Below, piece by piece: positions 55,059-64,000 of a DNA stretch of 64,000 nt. Every line of letters starts with the position of its first letter. Within the stretch, counting starts at the first letter, position 1. The notes beneath the pieces were generated by a model, which saw only the letters and a list, made by a program, of their open reading frames with translations, made no database searches and was not told the DNA's origin. Source of the DNA: Bacteroidota bacterium (GTDB lineage Bacteria; Bacteroidota; Bacteroidia; Bacteroidales; Paludibacteraceae); the NCBI GenBank assembly GCA_021779195.1, contig JAJYBB010000001.1:62001-126000 (forward strand), in the 5' to 3' direction. The translations under genes were made by a program, and so were the position numbers.

Positions 55059-55852
55059 ATGTTTCGATCGTCATATTTAATCATCTTTTTTCCGAGATTG
55101 CTCCTTTGATAAAATTAATTCAAATATCTGGACAAACTTCGGAAATATTTCTTATCGACAACTCTCCAACCCCAACCTTAGAATTCAATCAATTTCCAGT
55201 TAACTATATTTTTACCGGAAAAAATATCGGCTATGGCGCCGCCCATAATATTGCCATCCGCAAAACCATTGAACAAAGTATTCCCTACCATTTAGTAATA
55301 AACCCGGATATTTCATTTGACCCTTCCATTTTAGCAGAAATAGAAAATTTTATGAATTTAAATCCTGATATAGGGCATTTAATGCCCAAGGTCCTTTACC
55401 CTGATGGCAATATCCAATATCTTTGCAAACTAATTCCAACTCCTCTCGACCTTATTTTCAGACGATTTTTGCCAAAAAATTGGACCCAAAAACAGAAAGA
55501 ACGATTTGAAATGAGATCATCGGGATATAATAAAATCATGAATGTCCCTTACCTTTCTGGATGTTTTATGTTTTTGCGTACCGAAGCATTAAAAGAAGTT
55601 GGACTTTTTGATGAACGATTCTTTATGTATCCCGAAGATATCGACCTGACACGCAGAATGCACAAAAAATTTAGAACAGTTTTTTTTCCTGAAGTTTTCA
55701 TCATTCATCATCATGCTCAAAGTTCATATAAAAGTTTGAAAATGCTTTGGATTCACATTTCGAACATGGTAAAATACTTCGATAAATGGGGTTGGATTTT
55801 CGACCGAGAAAGAAAATTAATGAACAAAAAAATTGAAAGTCAATACGATTAA
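55052..55852 (+). CDS. Glycosyltransferase family 2 protein, rhamnosyltransferase-like
   Basis: This 266-aa GT2 enzyme has NVSIVIFNH, FLIDNSPTP, the DxD-like VINPDISFDPSI, and YLSGCFMFLRTEALKEVGLFDERFFMYPEDIDLTRRMHKKF. This is the arrangement of WbbL-type dTDP-rhamnosyltransferases, and would agree with rfbB at 47 kb, but the donor is inferred. It is the last gene of the cluster and less AT-rich than its neighbours. Confidence 0.9.
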   Translation: MLNVSIVIFNHLFSEIAPLIKLIQISGQTSEIFLIDNSPTPTLEFNQFPVNYIFTGKNIGYGAAHNIAIRKTIEQSIPYHLVINPDISFDPSILAEIENFMNLNPDIGHLMPKVLYPDGNIQYLCKLIPTPLDLIFRRFLPKNWTQKQKERFEMRSSGYNKIMNVPYLSGCFMFLRTEALKEVGLFDERFFMYPEDIDLTRRMHKKFRTVFFPEVFIIHHHAQSSYKSLKMLWIHISNMVKYFDKWGWIFDRERKLMNKKIESQYD

Positions 55853-56122
55853 ATTGTTTTACACATCACAACCATGGAAGGTATTAACAAATGATTAGTT
55901 TCAAAAAAATATGATTCTAATTCACAATGTATTGTTGTACAAATGGGTAACAAATTTTTGACCATACTTTTTAATACTGAAAATAAGATGTCGAGCATAC
56001 CGATTGCATTCGGAAAAACAGATTTACGGGTAAGCCCCTTAAATTGAACTCATAAAATGGAATTGCTATTTGAATACTAAAATCGATAAATAAAAGCAGC
56101 TATCCTAAAAGAACAAAGGACT
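55853..56122. other. Spacer after the polysaccharide cluster
   Basis: This noncoding stretch between the last GT gene and tRNA-Ala contains no clear terminator for the cluster, and no gene. Confidence 0.5.
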
Positions 56123-56140
56123 AAAAAAGGATATAATCCT
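56123..56140 (-). terminator. Weak terminator after tRNA-Ala
   Basis: On the minus strand AGGAT-tat-ATCCT is followed by TTTTT, about 48 bp after the tRNA. The stem is only 5 bp. Confidence 0.4.
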
Positions 56141-56187
56141 CAATTCAGTCCCTTCAATCAATAATAATCTTCCAATCAAGTATTTCG

Positions 56188-56261
56188 TGGAGATTACCGG
56201 ACTCGAACCGGTCACCTCGACACTGCCAGTGTCGCGCTCTAGCCAGATGAGCTAAACCCCC
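56188..56261 (-). tRNA. tRNA-Ala (anticodon GGC)
   Basis: The minus strand folds into a 74-nt cloverleaf: acceptor GGGGGTT/AATCTCC (two G-U pairs), D-stem GCTC/GAGC, anticodon stem CGACA/TGTCG with loop CTGGCAG (anticodon GGC), T-stem ACCGG/CCGGT with TTCGAGT, and discriminator A. No CCA is encoded. It reads GCC and GCU. Confidence 0.95.
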
Positions 56262-56285
56262 AAACTTGATTTTGAAATTGCAGTG

Positions 56286-56293
56286 CAAAGATA
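56286..56293 (-). promoter_or_regulatory. -7 element of tRNA-Ala
   Basis: TATCTTTG on the minus strand, 25 bp before the tRNA 5' end. Confidence 0.55.
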
Positions 56294-56315
56294 AGAAAGT
56301 TTTACAAATTATGCG

Positions 56316-56323
56316 TACTTTTG
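56316..56323 (+). promoter_or_regulatory. -7 element upstream of DUF4286-ruvC
   Basis: TACTTTTG followed by CC on the plus strand. The leader to the DUF4286 gene would be about 150 nt; the -33 region is weak. Confidence 0.4.
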
Positions 56324-56480
56324 CCTTCGTTTATTGCGATTATTCAAAAAAAATGGCAACACAGTATCTATCGGTTTTTATACTGTCAATTTCATATAGA
56401 AGAAAAAACAGATGCAGTTTTGCTTTGCAACTTTCAATAAATCAATGTATATCAACAATTAAATATCACTCTAAATCCTG

Positions 56481-56786
56481 ATGTTAATATTAAATACCAC
56501 CTTTTTGGTTTCTGACGAGATTCAAAATCAATGGCTCGAATGGGTTCGCGAGCAACATATCCCATTTATGCTCAATACAAAATATTTCATAAAACCACAA
56601 ATTGCTAAAATCATAAGTAATGATGCCACAGACGGGACTTCTTATTCAGTTCAGTTTCAAATAAACAATCGCGAAACTTTAGAAAAATGGCAGCGTGAAT
56701 TTGCAGGGAAGTTTGAACAAAATTGTTATAAGATTTTTGGCAACGAAGCTCTTTTTTTCTCCACAATTTTAGAAATAGTCGATTAA
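56481..56786 (+). CDS. DUF4286 family protein
   Basis: This 101-aa protein has the DUF4286 features [31 protein letters not shown] and [21 protein letters not shown]. The family is of unknown function, with a ferredoxin-like fold expected. Its stop overlaps the ruvC start by 1 bp (TAATG), so the two are translationally coupled. Confidence 0.85.
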   Translation: MLILNTTFLVSDEIQNQWLEWVREQHIPFMLNTKYFIKPQIAKIISNDATDGTSYSVQFQINNRETLEKWQREFAGKFEQNCYKIFGNEALFFSTILEIVD

Positions 56787-57355
56787 TGAAAAACAATGAC
56801 TTTATAATTTTGGGAATTGACCCAGGAACTACCATCATGGGGTATGGAATTCTTAAAGTTTCGGGTAATCAAACTGAGATGTTAGCCATGGGCGTACTTG
56901 ATTTGAAGAAATATAAAGAACATTATCTGAAACTTCAACGGATTTTTGCAAGGACTTTATCATTGATCGATGAATTTCATCCTGATCATTTGGCGATTGA
57001 AGCACCTTTTTTTGGCAAGAATGTACAGTCCATGCTTAAACTCGGTCGAGCCCAGGGCGTTGCCATGTCAGCGGCTCTTTACCGCGATATTCCATTGACA
57101 GAGTATGCTCCACTTAAAATTAAAATGGCAATTACCGGAAACGGTAATGCATCCAAAGAGCAAGTGGCTGATATGCTCAGGCGTTATTTAAAAATACCTA
57201 TTGAGAATATGTTGCCGCAGTTAGATGCTACCGATGGTTTGGCAGCAGCCTATTGTCATTTTTTACAAATTGGCAAACCCTCCTCTGAAAAAAAATTTTC
57301 GGGTTGGAAAGATTATATTGCAAAAAACGAGGCAAAAGTCAATAAAAAAAATTGA
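56786..57355 (+). CDS. ruvC: Crossover junction endodeoxyribonuclease RuvC
   Basis: RuvC cuts Holliday junctions symmetrically during recombination. The 189-aa protein has the four catalytic acidic positions: [14 protein letters not shown] (D near residue 11), IEAPFFGKN (E), and [14 protein letters not shown] (two D). Length is normal. It is coupled to DUF4286 and converges with the serine hydrolase gene. Confidence 0.97.
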   Translation: MKNNDFIILGIDPGTTIMGYGILKVSGNQTEMLAMGVLDLKKYKEHYLKLQRIFARTLSLIDEFHPDHLAIEAPFFGKNVQSMLKLGRAQGVAMSAALYRDIPLTEYAPLKIKMAITGNGNASKEQVADMLRRYLKIPIENMLPQLDATDGLAAAYCHFLQIGKPSSEKKFSGWKDYIAKNEAKVNKKN

Positions 57356-57387
57356 CTAAAAAATTGACTAAAAACAAAATCCCAAAT

Positions 57388-58746
57388 TCAATGATTTTTA
57401 TCAATCGACGCAACAATTGATGCTAAGAATTTTTGAAAATTAAAATCTCCTTTTTTCGAAAACCCTGTACGAACCACAACTAATTGCAACGAAGGGATGA
57501 TGTAAATAAACTGTCCATCATGTCCATCGCAATAAAATAAATCTTTCGGTACAGCAGGATACTGACCTGAACTGTTCAACCAGAAGAAAGCGCCATATTT
57601 TCCAGCTGATCCCTTTGCCGGTATGGTTACCTGATCCGTCCAGCCCTTAGGTAAAATCTGATTTCCTAACCAATTTCCCTTATTCAAATACAGCAATCCA
57701 AATCTCACATAATCACGCAAAGAAGCATAAAGATAAGAGGATCCAACGAAAGTTCCTGATGGGTCAACCTCAAAAACGGCACTCCGCATACCAATCGGAT
57801 TGAACAATTCACGGCGTGGAAAAGTATAATATAATGAGTCATTATCAATCGCTTTTCGGATAAGAAAGTCAACGATATTTGTTGATCCTGAATTATAATA
57901 CCAAAAAGAACCGGGTCGATGTTGTAAAGGTTTATTTAATGTATATGCAGCCATATCGGCAACTTCATGAAGCATAATAGTTACATCCGATAAATTTCCG
58001 TAATTTTCGTTCCATTTGAGTCCACTATTCATTTGCATCAAATTCATTAGGGTAATCTTTGCTCTTCCATCATTTTTCCACAAAGAAATATCAGGATGTT
58101 CATTCAAGTGCATTATGTTCTTTTTTACCATCACTCCGACCAAAGCATTCGTAATACTTTTTGCCATCGACCAACTTAAAAAACGATTATTTGAAGAAAA
58201 GCCAACGTTATATTTTTCGGCCACCAACTGATTTTTATAGGCAACTGCAACAGCAAACGTTCCTTTAGTTCCAACAGAATCAACAAATGCTTTTGCAAGC
58301 GCTTTATTTAAAAGCACCATATTGATGTTTTTCGGGATAGTGTCAGCAATTTTATCACCCGCAGGCCATGCAACTGCATCGGGGTGAATTTCAGGAAGTG
58401 GAACAATGTGGTAAGGTCGGTTTCGAATGGAACTTTCATCCAATCCTTGAACCAGAACACACCCAAATCCATCGATATAAATGGCCTTGGATTTTGCCCA
58501 TAAAAACCGACTGGTTACTTCTTTCTTCTGATAATCAATCGTGTTTTTAGTAAATTTAATAAAAGAAAAATTCAAATCTATACCCTCAACACTTTTTTGA
58601 GAGCGATTTCCGACAAACACATCCGAAGCAAGATTTTTAGCTGCATAGCCCGTTATAATTGGTGTTAAAGAGTTTATATAATACACTCCATATCCAAGAA
58701 CGAGTAATAAAATAACCAATAGAATGCGTAAAATTCTTTTTTTCAT
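57388..58746 (-). CDS. Serine hydrolase, beta-lactamase/class C family
   Basis: This 452-aa protein has an N-terminal membrane anchor (RILLVILLLVLGYGVYYINSL) and a periplasmic class C beta-lactamase-like domain: nucleophile SMAK (FLSWSMAKSITNALVGVMV, about residue 195), YNS motif (FWYYNSGSTN) and HDGQ near the C-terminus in place of KTG. Such enzymes are usually esterases or D-aminopeptidases rather than true beta-lactamases; the substrate is not known. Confidence 0.9.
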   Translation of the reverse strand: MKKRILRILLVILLLVLGYGVYYINSLTPIITGYAAKNLASDVFVGNRSQKSVEGIDLNFSFIKFTKNTIDYQKKEVTSRFLWAKSKAIYIDGFGCVLVQGLDESSIRNRPYHIVPLPEIHPDAVAWPAGDKIADTIPKNINMVLLNKALAKAFVDSVGTKGTFAVAVAYKNQLVAEKYNVGFSSNNRFLSWSMAKSITNALVGVMVKKNIMHLNEHPDISLWKNDGRAKITLMNLMQMNSGLKWNENYGNLSDVTIMLHEVADMAAYTLNKPLQHRPGSFWYYNSGSTNIVDFLIRKAIDNDSLYYTFPRRELFNPIGMRSAVFEVDPSGTFVGSSYLYASLRDYVRFGLLYLNKGNWLGNQILPKGWTDQVTIPAKGSAGKYGAFFWLNSSGQYPAVPKDLFYCDGHDGQFIYIIPSLQLVVVRTGFSKKGDFNFQKFLASIVASIDKNH

Positions 58747-58833
58747 ACCGATCGAATTTTAAGATTAACTCCAAATAACACAGCAAAAATAGTTTTTTCG
58801 TTCAATATGTCAATCGTTTTCCGATGTAAGTTT

Positions 58834-58878
58834 AAAAAAAAATGACTGTTACCCAGATTTACATCAAGTAACAGCCAT
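58834..58878 (-). terminator. Terminator of serS
   Basis: On the minus strand ATGGCTGTTAC pairs with GTAACAGTCAT (one G-U) around a 15-nt loop, followed by a T-run. It lies 28 bp after the serS stop. Confidence 0.85.
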
Positions 58879-58905
58879 CTTTACAAGAAATAATCAAAAA
58901 TGATA

Positions 58906-60177
58906 TTAATCGATTATATCAAATCCTGTATATGGAATCAATGCTTTCGGGATCCGAATACCTTCGGGAGTTTGGTTGTTTTCAAGCAGGGCAGCTACAA
59001 TGCGTGGCAATGCAAGTGCACTTCCATTGAGCGTGTGGCACAGTTGCGTTTTCTTATCTGCAGTCCTATAACGGCATTTCAAACGATTAGCCTGATAACT
59101 TTCAAAATTCGAAACCGAACTGACTTCTAACCAACGTTCCTGCGCAGCCGAGAACACTTCAAAATCAAATGTTAAAGCCGAAGTAAAGCTCATATCACCA
59201 CCACAAAGGCGAAGAATTCGCCAAGGTAATTCTAATTTTTCAACCAATGTCTGAACATAATTCACCATTTGATCCAGCGTATCGTATGATTTATCGGGGT
59301 GTTGGATTTGTACAATTTCCACTTTATCGAACTGGTGGAGACGATTCAACCCACGAACATCCTTACCATAAGAACCGGCTTCGCGACGAAAACAAGCGGA
59401 ATAGGCAGTATTTTTGATAGGTAATTCATTTTCGTTGAGAATGACATCTCGATAAATATTAGTTACGGGAACTTCTGCTGTAGGGATTAAATACAAATCA
59501 TCAACCGTACAATGATACATTTGACCTTCCTTGTCAGGAAGTTGTCCTGTACCATAACCTGAAGCGGCATTCACCACGTAAGGTGGTTGTACTTCAAGAT
59601 ATCCGGCTTCGCGGGCATTGTCAAGGAAAAAATTAATTAAAGCACGTTGCAAACGAGCACCCTTCCCCTTATAAACAGGGAAACCTGCACCAGAAATCTT
59701 CACGCCTAATTCAAAATCAATGAGGTCATATTTCTTAGCCAGATCCCAATGAGGAACTGCATCAGCATATAAATCTGGCATTTTTCCTCCAGTTCGTTCA
59801 ATCAAATTATCTTCGGCGTGGTTTCCAACAGGCACACTTGGGTGAGGCAAATTTGGAATCAGAACTAATAATTCATTTAGCTTCTGCTCGGCATCTACTT
59901 GTTGATCACTGAGCTTTTTTATAGTTTCTTTCAACTCCACTGTTTTCTCTTTTGACTGAGTTGCTTCAACAAGCCTACCTTGCTTTAAAAGCAAACCAAT
60001 TTCTTTCGACAAATTATTCAATTCTGCCGAAGCTTTATCAACTTGAACCTGAGTGGATTTACGCAAATTATCCAATGCAACTACCTGTCCGATAATGGCT
60101 TTTCCATCGAAATTTTTCTTTGCCAATCGGGCAATTACTTCGTCGGTATTATCGGCTATTTGTTTGATTATCAACAT
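58906..60177 (-). CDS. serS: Serine--tRNA ligase
   Basis: SerS charges tRNA-Ser. The 423-aa class II synthetase has the N-terminal coiled-coil arm (about residues 25-105), motif 2 FRREAGSYGKDVRGLNRLHQFDKVEIV, ISSVSNFESYQANRLKCRYR and motif 3 NGSALALPRIVAALLENNQ. It ends with the usual IPKALIPYTGFD. It lies downstream of rpmA on the same strand with a terminator between them. Confidence 0.98.
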   Translation of the reverse strand: MLIIKQIADNTDEVIARLAKKNFDGKAIIGQVVALDNLRKSTQVQVDKASAELNNLSKEIGLLLKQGRLVEATQSKEKTVELKETIKKLSDQQVDAEQKLNELLVLIPNLPHPSVPVGNHAEDNLIERTGGKMPDLYADAVPHWDLAKKYDLIDFELGVKISGAGFPVYKGKGARLQRALINFFLDNAREAGYLEVQPPYVVNAASGYGTGQLPDKEGQMYHCTVDDLYLIPTAEVPVTNIYRDVILNENELPIKNTAYSACFRREAGSYGKDVRGLNRLHQFDKVEIVQIQHPDKSYDTLDQMVNYVQTLVEKLELPWRILRLCGGDMSFTSALTFDFEVFSAAQERWLEVSSVSNFESYQANRLKCRYRTADKKTQLCHTLNGSALALPRIVAALLENNQTPEGIRIPKALIPYTGFDIID

Positions 60178-60276
60178 TTTATTGTAATTTATAATTTAAT
60201 GATATATTATTTTCGATCGAAATATCGGAAATTCAAACGTATTACTTTTTTGAAACGAACTGAAATGCTGGCAGAA

Positions 60277-60324
60277 ATAAAAAATCTCCCGCAATTTTAC
60301 ACTACGGTAAAACAACAGGAGATT
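60277..60324 (-). terminator. Terminator of rplU-rpmA
   Basis: On the minus strand two nested stems (AATCTCC/GGAGATT and TTTTAC/GTAAAA) are followed by TTTTTATTT. It lies 58 bp after the rpmA stop. Confidence 0.75.
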
Positions 60325-60381
60325 ATAATTTCAATTCAAAAAAAAATTTATATTACCCTGAAACGGGATATAAGAAAATCT

Positions 60382-60645
60382 TTAGTTTGCTTCAATCGGT
60401 TTAATCGAAACGAAAGATTTATTATCTTTTTTCTTTCTGAACTCTACAATGCCATCAATTAAAGCAAATAAGGTATGATCTTTACCAATACCAATGTTTT
60501 GTCCAACATGATGAACTGTACCGCGTTGACGAACAACAATATTACCTGCTTTCGCAAATTGTCCGCCGAAAATTTTCACGCCAAGTCGTTTGCTTTCTGA
60601 TTCACGACCGTTCTTTGAGCTACCAACTCCTTTCTTGTGTGCCAT
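60382..60645 (-). CDS. rpmA: 50S ribosomal protein L27
   Basis: L27 reaches the peptidyl-transferase centre. The 87-aa protein has the family start [58 protein letters not shown]. There is no N-terminal cleavable extension of the Firmicutes type. It follows rplU by 20 bp. Confidence 0.98.
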   Translation of the reverse strand: MAHKKGVGSSKNGRESESKRLGVKIFGGQFAKAGNIVVRQRGTVHHVGQNIGIGKDHTLFALIDGIVEFRKKKDNKSFVSIKPIEAN

Positions 60646-60665
60646 TTAATTCTAATTTTTATTGG

Positions 60666-60980
60666 TTAAGCTACAATTTCTTTAATAAATAATTCTGTGA
60701 AGTTTTGACGGTGTCCGTTACGTTTGCGGTATCCTTTACGACGCTTTTTGTGGAAAACAATTACTTTGTCACCACGAACATGTGATAATACTTCACAAAC
60801 AATTTTTGCTCCTGCAACAACCGGAGCACCAACAGTGATAGTTCCTTCATTATCAATAAGCAACACTTTGTCAAATTCTAATTGAGAGCCTCTTTCAGCC
60901 TCTTCCATACGATGAATAAACAGTCTTTTACCGGCTTCAACCTTGAACTGTTGTCCTAAAATTTCTACGATTGCGTACAT
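60666..60980 (-). CDS. rplU: 50S ribosomal protein L21
   Basis: L21 binds 23S rRNA domain I. The 104-aa protein has [25 protein letters not shown] and the C-terminal [28 protein letters not shown], the conserved L21 signature. It is the first gene of the rplU-rpmA operon, with a canonical promoter about 85 bp upstream. Confidence 0.98.
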   Translation of the reverse strand: MYAIVEILGQQFKVEAGKRLFIHRMEEAERGSQLEFDKVLLIDNEGTITVGAPVVAGAKIVCEVLSHVRGDKVIVFHKKRRKGYRKRNGHRQNFTELFIKEIVA

Positions 60981-61063
60981 TTTATTAACGACTTTTCTAA
61001 TTACATCGGGAAGGTGAGTTACCTGCGGTATTGCTTCTTCATAACCTTATCCGAAAAGAGCTG

Positions 61064-61094
61064 CAAAATTACAGTATTTTTTCTAATTTTCAAA
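61064..61094 (-). promoter_or_regulatory. Promoter of rplU-rpmA
   Basis: On the minus strand TTTG (61094-61091), a 19-nt gap and TAATTTTG (61071-61064) match the full consensus. The leader could host L21 autoregulation, but no structure was identified. Confidence 0.75.
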
Positions 61095-61197
61095 ACGATA
61101 AGGAAGAAAATAAATAAGAAAACCAAATATTTAACAATATAAATTATCTCAAAATGTCATTGCAAATACCACTCAATTTACAAATTACTCTTTAACA

Positions 61198-61950
61198 CTA
61201 AATGATTTCTAAATTTTGTTGTTCAATCCAACCAACACTTCCATTGCCCAGGATAATCTCGTCCCAATTGCCTAACGTGCTTTTAATCGAAATTATCGTT
61301 CCTTCATGTAACTGAAACAAGTCTGTTCCGCTTTTATCGGGTGAACTTTTCACTGAAACTGCACCAGACATAATCACAGCATCGCGATGGTTCATTAGTT
61401 GCTGATTGCGAACTCCTGAAAAAAAGATCGAAAAGACAGAAATAAGTAACAGAAAAATTCCCGTATAAAACGATGTTTTACGCAAAAAATACGAACTACC
61501 GAAAACAAACAAGAATGCGGAAATTAAAGCCAAAATAAATACGACAAAACCGATATATAACCACTGATTAGAGGAAAACAGTTGAATTAAATAATTTATC
61601 CAGCGCCCTAAGAAAAAAGTAGGAGCCTGAATAATATTATCGACAACCTTTTGTTGAGCAAGTTCCAGATTAAATCGCGCATCATCAAAAGTGGGATTTA
61701 TACGCAATGCTCTTTCGTAATTCAGGATCGAAAGACCAATTTCATTCGATTTGTAATAAGCATTACCTAAATTATAATATAATTCGGGAGCATCACCTTC
61801 GTTTTTCAGAATATTCTCGTATTCCTTTGCTGCAGCTTCGAATTTATTTTTAGCATATAAACTGTTGGCATGTTTCAATGCCTGTGTTTCAGCTTGCGAC
61901 CAGCTTGTAAAGCTCCAAATTAATAATCCTAATAATATAATTCTTTTCAT
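61198..61950 (-). CDS. batE: BatE-like TPR/SH3 membrane protein
   Basis: This 250-aa protein has a signal peptide, TPR repeats (ALKHANSLYAKNKFEAAAKEYENIL, LYYNLGNAYYKSNEIGLSILNYERALRINP), two transmembrane helices around residues 130-185, and a C-terminal SH3-like domain (VSVKSSPDKSGTDLFQLHEGTIISI). This is the BatE architecture of the bat aerotolerance operon. It lies 21 bp after batD. Confidence 0.88.
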   Translation of the reverse strand: MKRIILLGLLIWSFTSWSQAETQALKHANSLYAKNKFEAAAKEYENILKNEGDAPELYYNLGNAYYKSNEIGLSILNYERALRINPTFDDARFNLELAQQKVVDNIIQAPTFFLGRWINYLIQLFSSNQWLYIGFVVFILALISAFLFVFGSSYFLRKTSFYTGIFLLLISVFSIFFSGVRNQQLMNHRDAVIMSGAVSVKSSPDKSGTDLFQLHEGTIISIKSTLGNWDEIILGNGSVGWIEQQNLEII

Positions 61951-61971
61951 ATTCTCTATGTTGAGGTTAGA

Positions 61972-63792
61972 TTATTTTTTTTTGAAATTTTCTTCAATAT
62001 TACTGATTGCTTTGATCGTGTCATCATAAAGATTTCCCATTTCCTGTTGTCCTGAATTCGGAGCATAACGTGCAAACTCACAAGTATTTAAATTCTGAAA
62101 AATGGCCTCGATCAAAGTTTCATCAATTCCATGAGCACTTAGCTCTAATTGAACATGTTCTTTGGTAAGCGAAGCAACCGGTATAGATAATTTATCACTT
62201 AGATAAGTCCAGACTGCTTTTAGAACTTCTTCATAAAATTTTTCCTTGTTTCCTTCACTCAGAAGCTTCTGTGCTAATTTCAATCTTTTTTGGGCAACCT
62301 TGTTAGCTTTTTTATTTTTAACCAAACTTATATCCGAATTATCCTTTGCCTGTTTACGAAAGAAAATGAATAAGAACATTGAAATTAATAACGGAATGAC
62401 AAACATTAACCACGAATTGACCGAGCCAAATAATAAATTATCATCCTTCGACAATTCAAAATTATTCGTTTCAATATAACGAATATCATTCCCAATTTGC
62501 CTAACATCCTCTTTATCAACATAATTATTAATCACAGTGGAATTATCACCACTTGATCCTTTCTGAACCTGCAAATGATAAGCAGGGGTTCGAAGCGTTT
62601 TATAGGTTCTATCCTGAATATCGAAATATGAAAATTCGGCTGATGGAATCTCAAAAGCACCGTTATGACGTGGAATAAACAGATATTCAATAGTTTTAGT
62701 TCCTGATACGCCAGAGGGAGTGGTTTTAAAATTATTTGTTACTTTTGGATCGTATAACTCAAAACCATCGGGGAACTTTATATCTGGATTCTTTATCAGT
62801 TTCATATTTCCTTCACCAACAATATTCACTTTGATGGTTACCGCATCGTTCGCCTTAACATTTTGCGAAGTAATACTCGAATTCATTGAAAAACGTCCCA
62901 CAGCTCCACTAAACGATGCTGGTTTATTTCCGGGTAAAGCGGTTACATTAATTGAAACAGCAGGTGCAGTAATAATTTTTGAAACATTGGAGTAGGAATC
63001 AAAAAAATTATCAAATATACTATTTCCCGATGTATGGTTTTGCACTCGAACTCCGGCTTCAAAAACAGCTTTATCTATTTTTATAGTTCCTGCATGTTGA
63101 GGATAAAGTAGTACCTGATACAAAACGACAGTACCGTAATTATGTCCGTTAAAGTTTTCATAGGAAAACTGCTTATTGGGCGACTGATCAAGATCCTGTT
63201 TCATAAATCCATTGAAATCAGGCATTTTTCTGTTTACACATTGCACCACATCTGCCAATGTGTATAATTTATAAGTTACCAAGACTGCTTCCTGTTCATG
63301 AACATTTGTTTTTGAAACATTAGTCCGGATAAATAAACTTTCCTTACCAACCGACTGGCTATTGCCCGAAGAAGCAGATCCTCCACGAGATTTCGGTGGA
63401 TTTGCATCCGCAGGCAAAACTTTGATGGAAACTCCATTTGACGTATACTTTTGTCCGCCAACTATTAAACTTGCCGAAGGGATGGTAAATGTACCTGTTT
63501 TTTGAGCCTGTAATGTATACGTATAGGAAACTGAAACCGATGAAGATGTTTTTCCGTTAATAATTTGCATACTTGAACTATGCGACTCAAAAGGACCTGC
63601 CAAAACGTCGAAATTTGCAATATTAGGAGCACGCAAATCTCTTCCATTTGCATTTACGGTATATACCAATTGAAAGGGTTGATCCATGATTGCCGTTGAT
63701 GGTGCCGAAGCAGTGAAACGAACCGGCTCATCCGCACGAGTAATCCAAATGCTGAGGAACAAGAATGATATGAATATGAATCTACGTTTCAT
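61972..63792 (-). CDS. batD: BatD family protein
   Basis: This 606-aa envelope protein has a signal peptide, several immunoglobulin-like beta domains (FTASAPSTAIMDQPFQLVYTVNANG, ANDAVTIKVNIVGEGNMKLIKNPDIKFPDGFELYDPKV, characteristic of BatD), a transmembrane helix around residue 465 and a cytoplasmic helical tail. In the bat operon it works with the MoxR ATPase and the VWA proteins BatA and BatB. It lies between batC and batE. Confidence 0.93.
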   Translation of the reverse strand: MKRRFIFISFLFLSIWITRADEPVRFTASAPSTAIMDQPFQLVYTVNANGRDLRAPNIANFDVLAGPFESHSSSMQIINGKTSSSVSVSYTYTLQAQKTGTFTIPSASLIVGGQKYTSNGVSIKVLPADANPPKSRGGSASSGNSQSVGKESLFIRTNVSKTNVHEQEAVLVTYKLYTLADVVQCVNRKMPDFNGFMKQDLDQSPNKQFSYENFNGHNYGTVVLYQVLLYPQHAGTIKIDKAVFEAGVRVQNHTSGNSIFDNFFDSYSNVSKIITAPAVSINVTALPGNKPASFSGAVGRFSMNSSITSQNVKANDAVTIKVNIVGEGNMKLIKNPDIKFPDGFELYDPKVTNNFKTTPSGVSGTKTIEYLFIPRHNGAFEIPSAEFSYFDIQDRTYKTLRTPAYHLQVQKGSSGDNSTVINNYVDKEDVRQIGNDIRYIETNNFELSKDDNLLFGSVNSWLMFVIPLLISMFLFIFFRKQAKDNSDISLVKNKKANKVAQKRLKLAQKLLSEGNKEKFYEEVLKAVWTYLSDKLSIPVASLTKEHVQLELSAHGIDETLIEAIFQNLNTCEFARYAPNSGQQEMGNLYDDTIKAISNIEENFKKK

Positions 63793-63850
63793 AGTTTATA
63801 TTTTGAAAAAACGAATTTATTATAATCAAATTGTAACATCAAAGAATAAT

Positions 63851-64000
63851 TTACCAATCTTTATCTGCTTTTTGCGGATTTCTGATTTGTTGTTTCTTGG
63901 CTTTATCTTGGGCATTCTTCTCATCCTGTTGCAACGCATCCAAAATTTGCTGCGCACTTTCCTTCGTCATTTGAGATTGCTGAGGTTGTGGTTGTTGATT
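63851..64000 (-). CDS. batC: BatC-like protein, 3' end (partial)
   Basis: The last 49 codons of a gene enter from the right edge and end with TAA at 63851. The translation is Gln-rich and ends MTKESAQQILDALQQDEKNAQDKAKKQQ... with final residues KADKDW. This DAL-QQDE-type tail ending in KDW is typical of the TPR protein BatC. It is too short for the ORF track. Position 58 bp before batD fits the batC-batD-batE order. Confidence 0.8.
   Translation of the reverse strand, partial: NQQPQPQQSQMTKESAQQILDALQQDEKNAQDKAKKQQIRNPQKADKDW

Noticed and set aside
56266-56481. 71-aa plus-strand ORF between tRNA-Ala and DUF4286
   Set aside because: It overlaps the promoters of both neighbours, has no recognisable domain and its composition looks like translated spacer.
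57388-58746. Serine hydrolase considered as an antibiotic-resistance beta-lactamase
   Set aside because: It has SxxK and YxN, but HDG replaces KTG, and it is membrane-anchored; this fits the esterase/peptidase branch.

Overview
The window comes from a member of the phylum Bacteroidota, most likely an anaerobic, nitrogen-fixing Bacteroidales of the Paludibacter type (the genus is a guess). The evidence is moderate-to-low GC, leaders without clear Shine-Dalgarno sequences, repeated Bacteroidota sigma-A promoters (TTTG, 19-20 nt gap, TAnnTTTG), and lineage markers such as a DUF4270 lipoprotein, an HU-SPOR protein, a stand-alone GT5 'glycogen synthase', and the bat aerotolerance genes.

Region 1 (1-14.6 kb, all minus strand) is a molybdenum-nitrogenase locus. 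Read in the direction of transcription it is modE, an outer-membrane porin, modA, modB, modC, a single-domain molbindin and a TrmO-like gene. These are followed by nifH, nifI1, nifI2, nifD, nifK, a terminator, then nifE, nifN and nifB. The porin-mod genes would supply molybdate, nifB/E/N build FeMo-cofactor, nifH/D/K form the enzyme, and nifI1/I2 are the PII-type switch. Two matching control modules precede nifH and nifE: a TGGCACG sigma-54-like core and, about 136 bp further upstream, a nearly identical 39-bp element. Four nif intercistronic gaps carry unrelated inverted-repeat elements. A perfect palindrome resembling a ModE operator lies between modE and the porin.

Region 2 (14.9-31.7 kb) is mainly housekeeping: a DEAD-box helicase, an AraC regulator with pirin and DoxX, DUF456, hisS, rpsO, pyrH, frr, rsgA, an Lrp regulator, rpoN (sigma-54, which the nif promoters would need), a PAP2-like protein, prfB with its programmed +1 frameshift, a YjbR protein, fabI, murI and an M23 peptidase.

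Region 3 (32-49.6 kb) holds alaS, two GH25 lysozyme-type genes (a lipoprotein and a His-rich secreted protein), a secreted MKEKGMN-repeat protein, tRNA-Val(UAC), der, DUF4270, GT5, panC, panD, hisH, tgt (without the usual Cys zinc ligands), an LptF/G permease, rfbB, HU-SPOR and rpsP.

Region 4 (49.8-55.9 kb) is an AT-rich surface-polysaccharide cluster: a Wzx-type flippase, a Wzy-type polymerase and four GT2 glycosyltransferases. Region 5 (56-64 kb) carries tRNA-Ala(GGC), DUF4286, ruvC, a serine hydrolase, serS, rpmA, rplU, batE, batD and the 3' end of batC, which runs off the window.

No CRISPR array, insertion sequence, phage or rRNA operon was seen. The most interesting parts are the duplicated nif control module and the ModE-palindrome/porin/mod arrangement.
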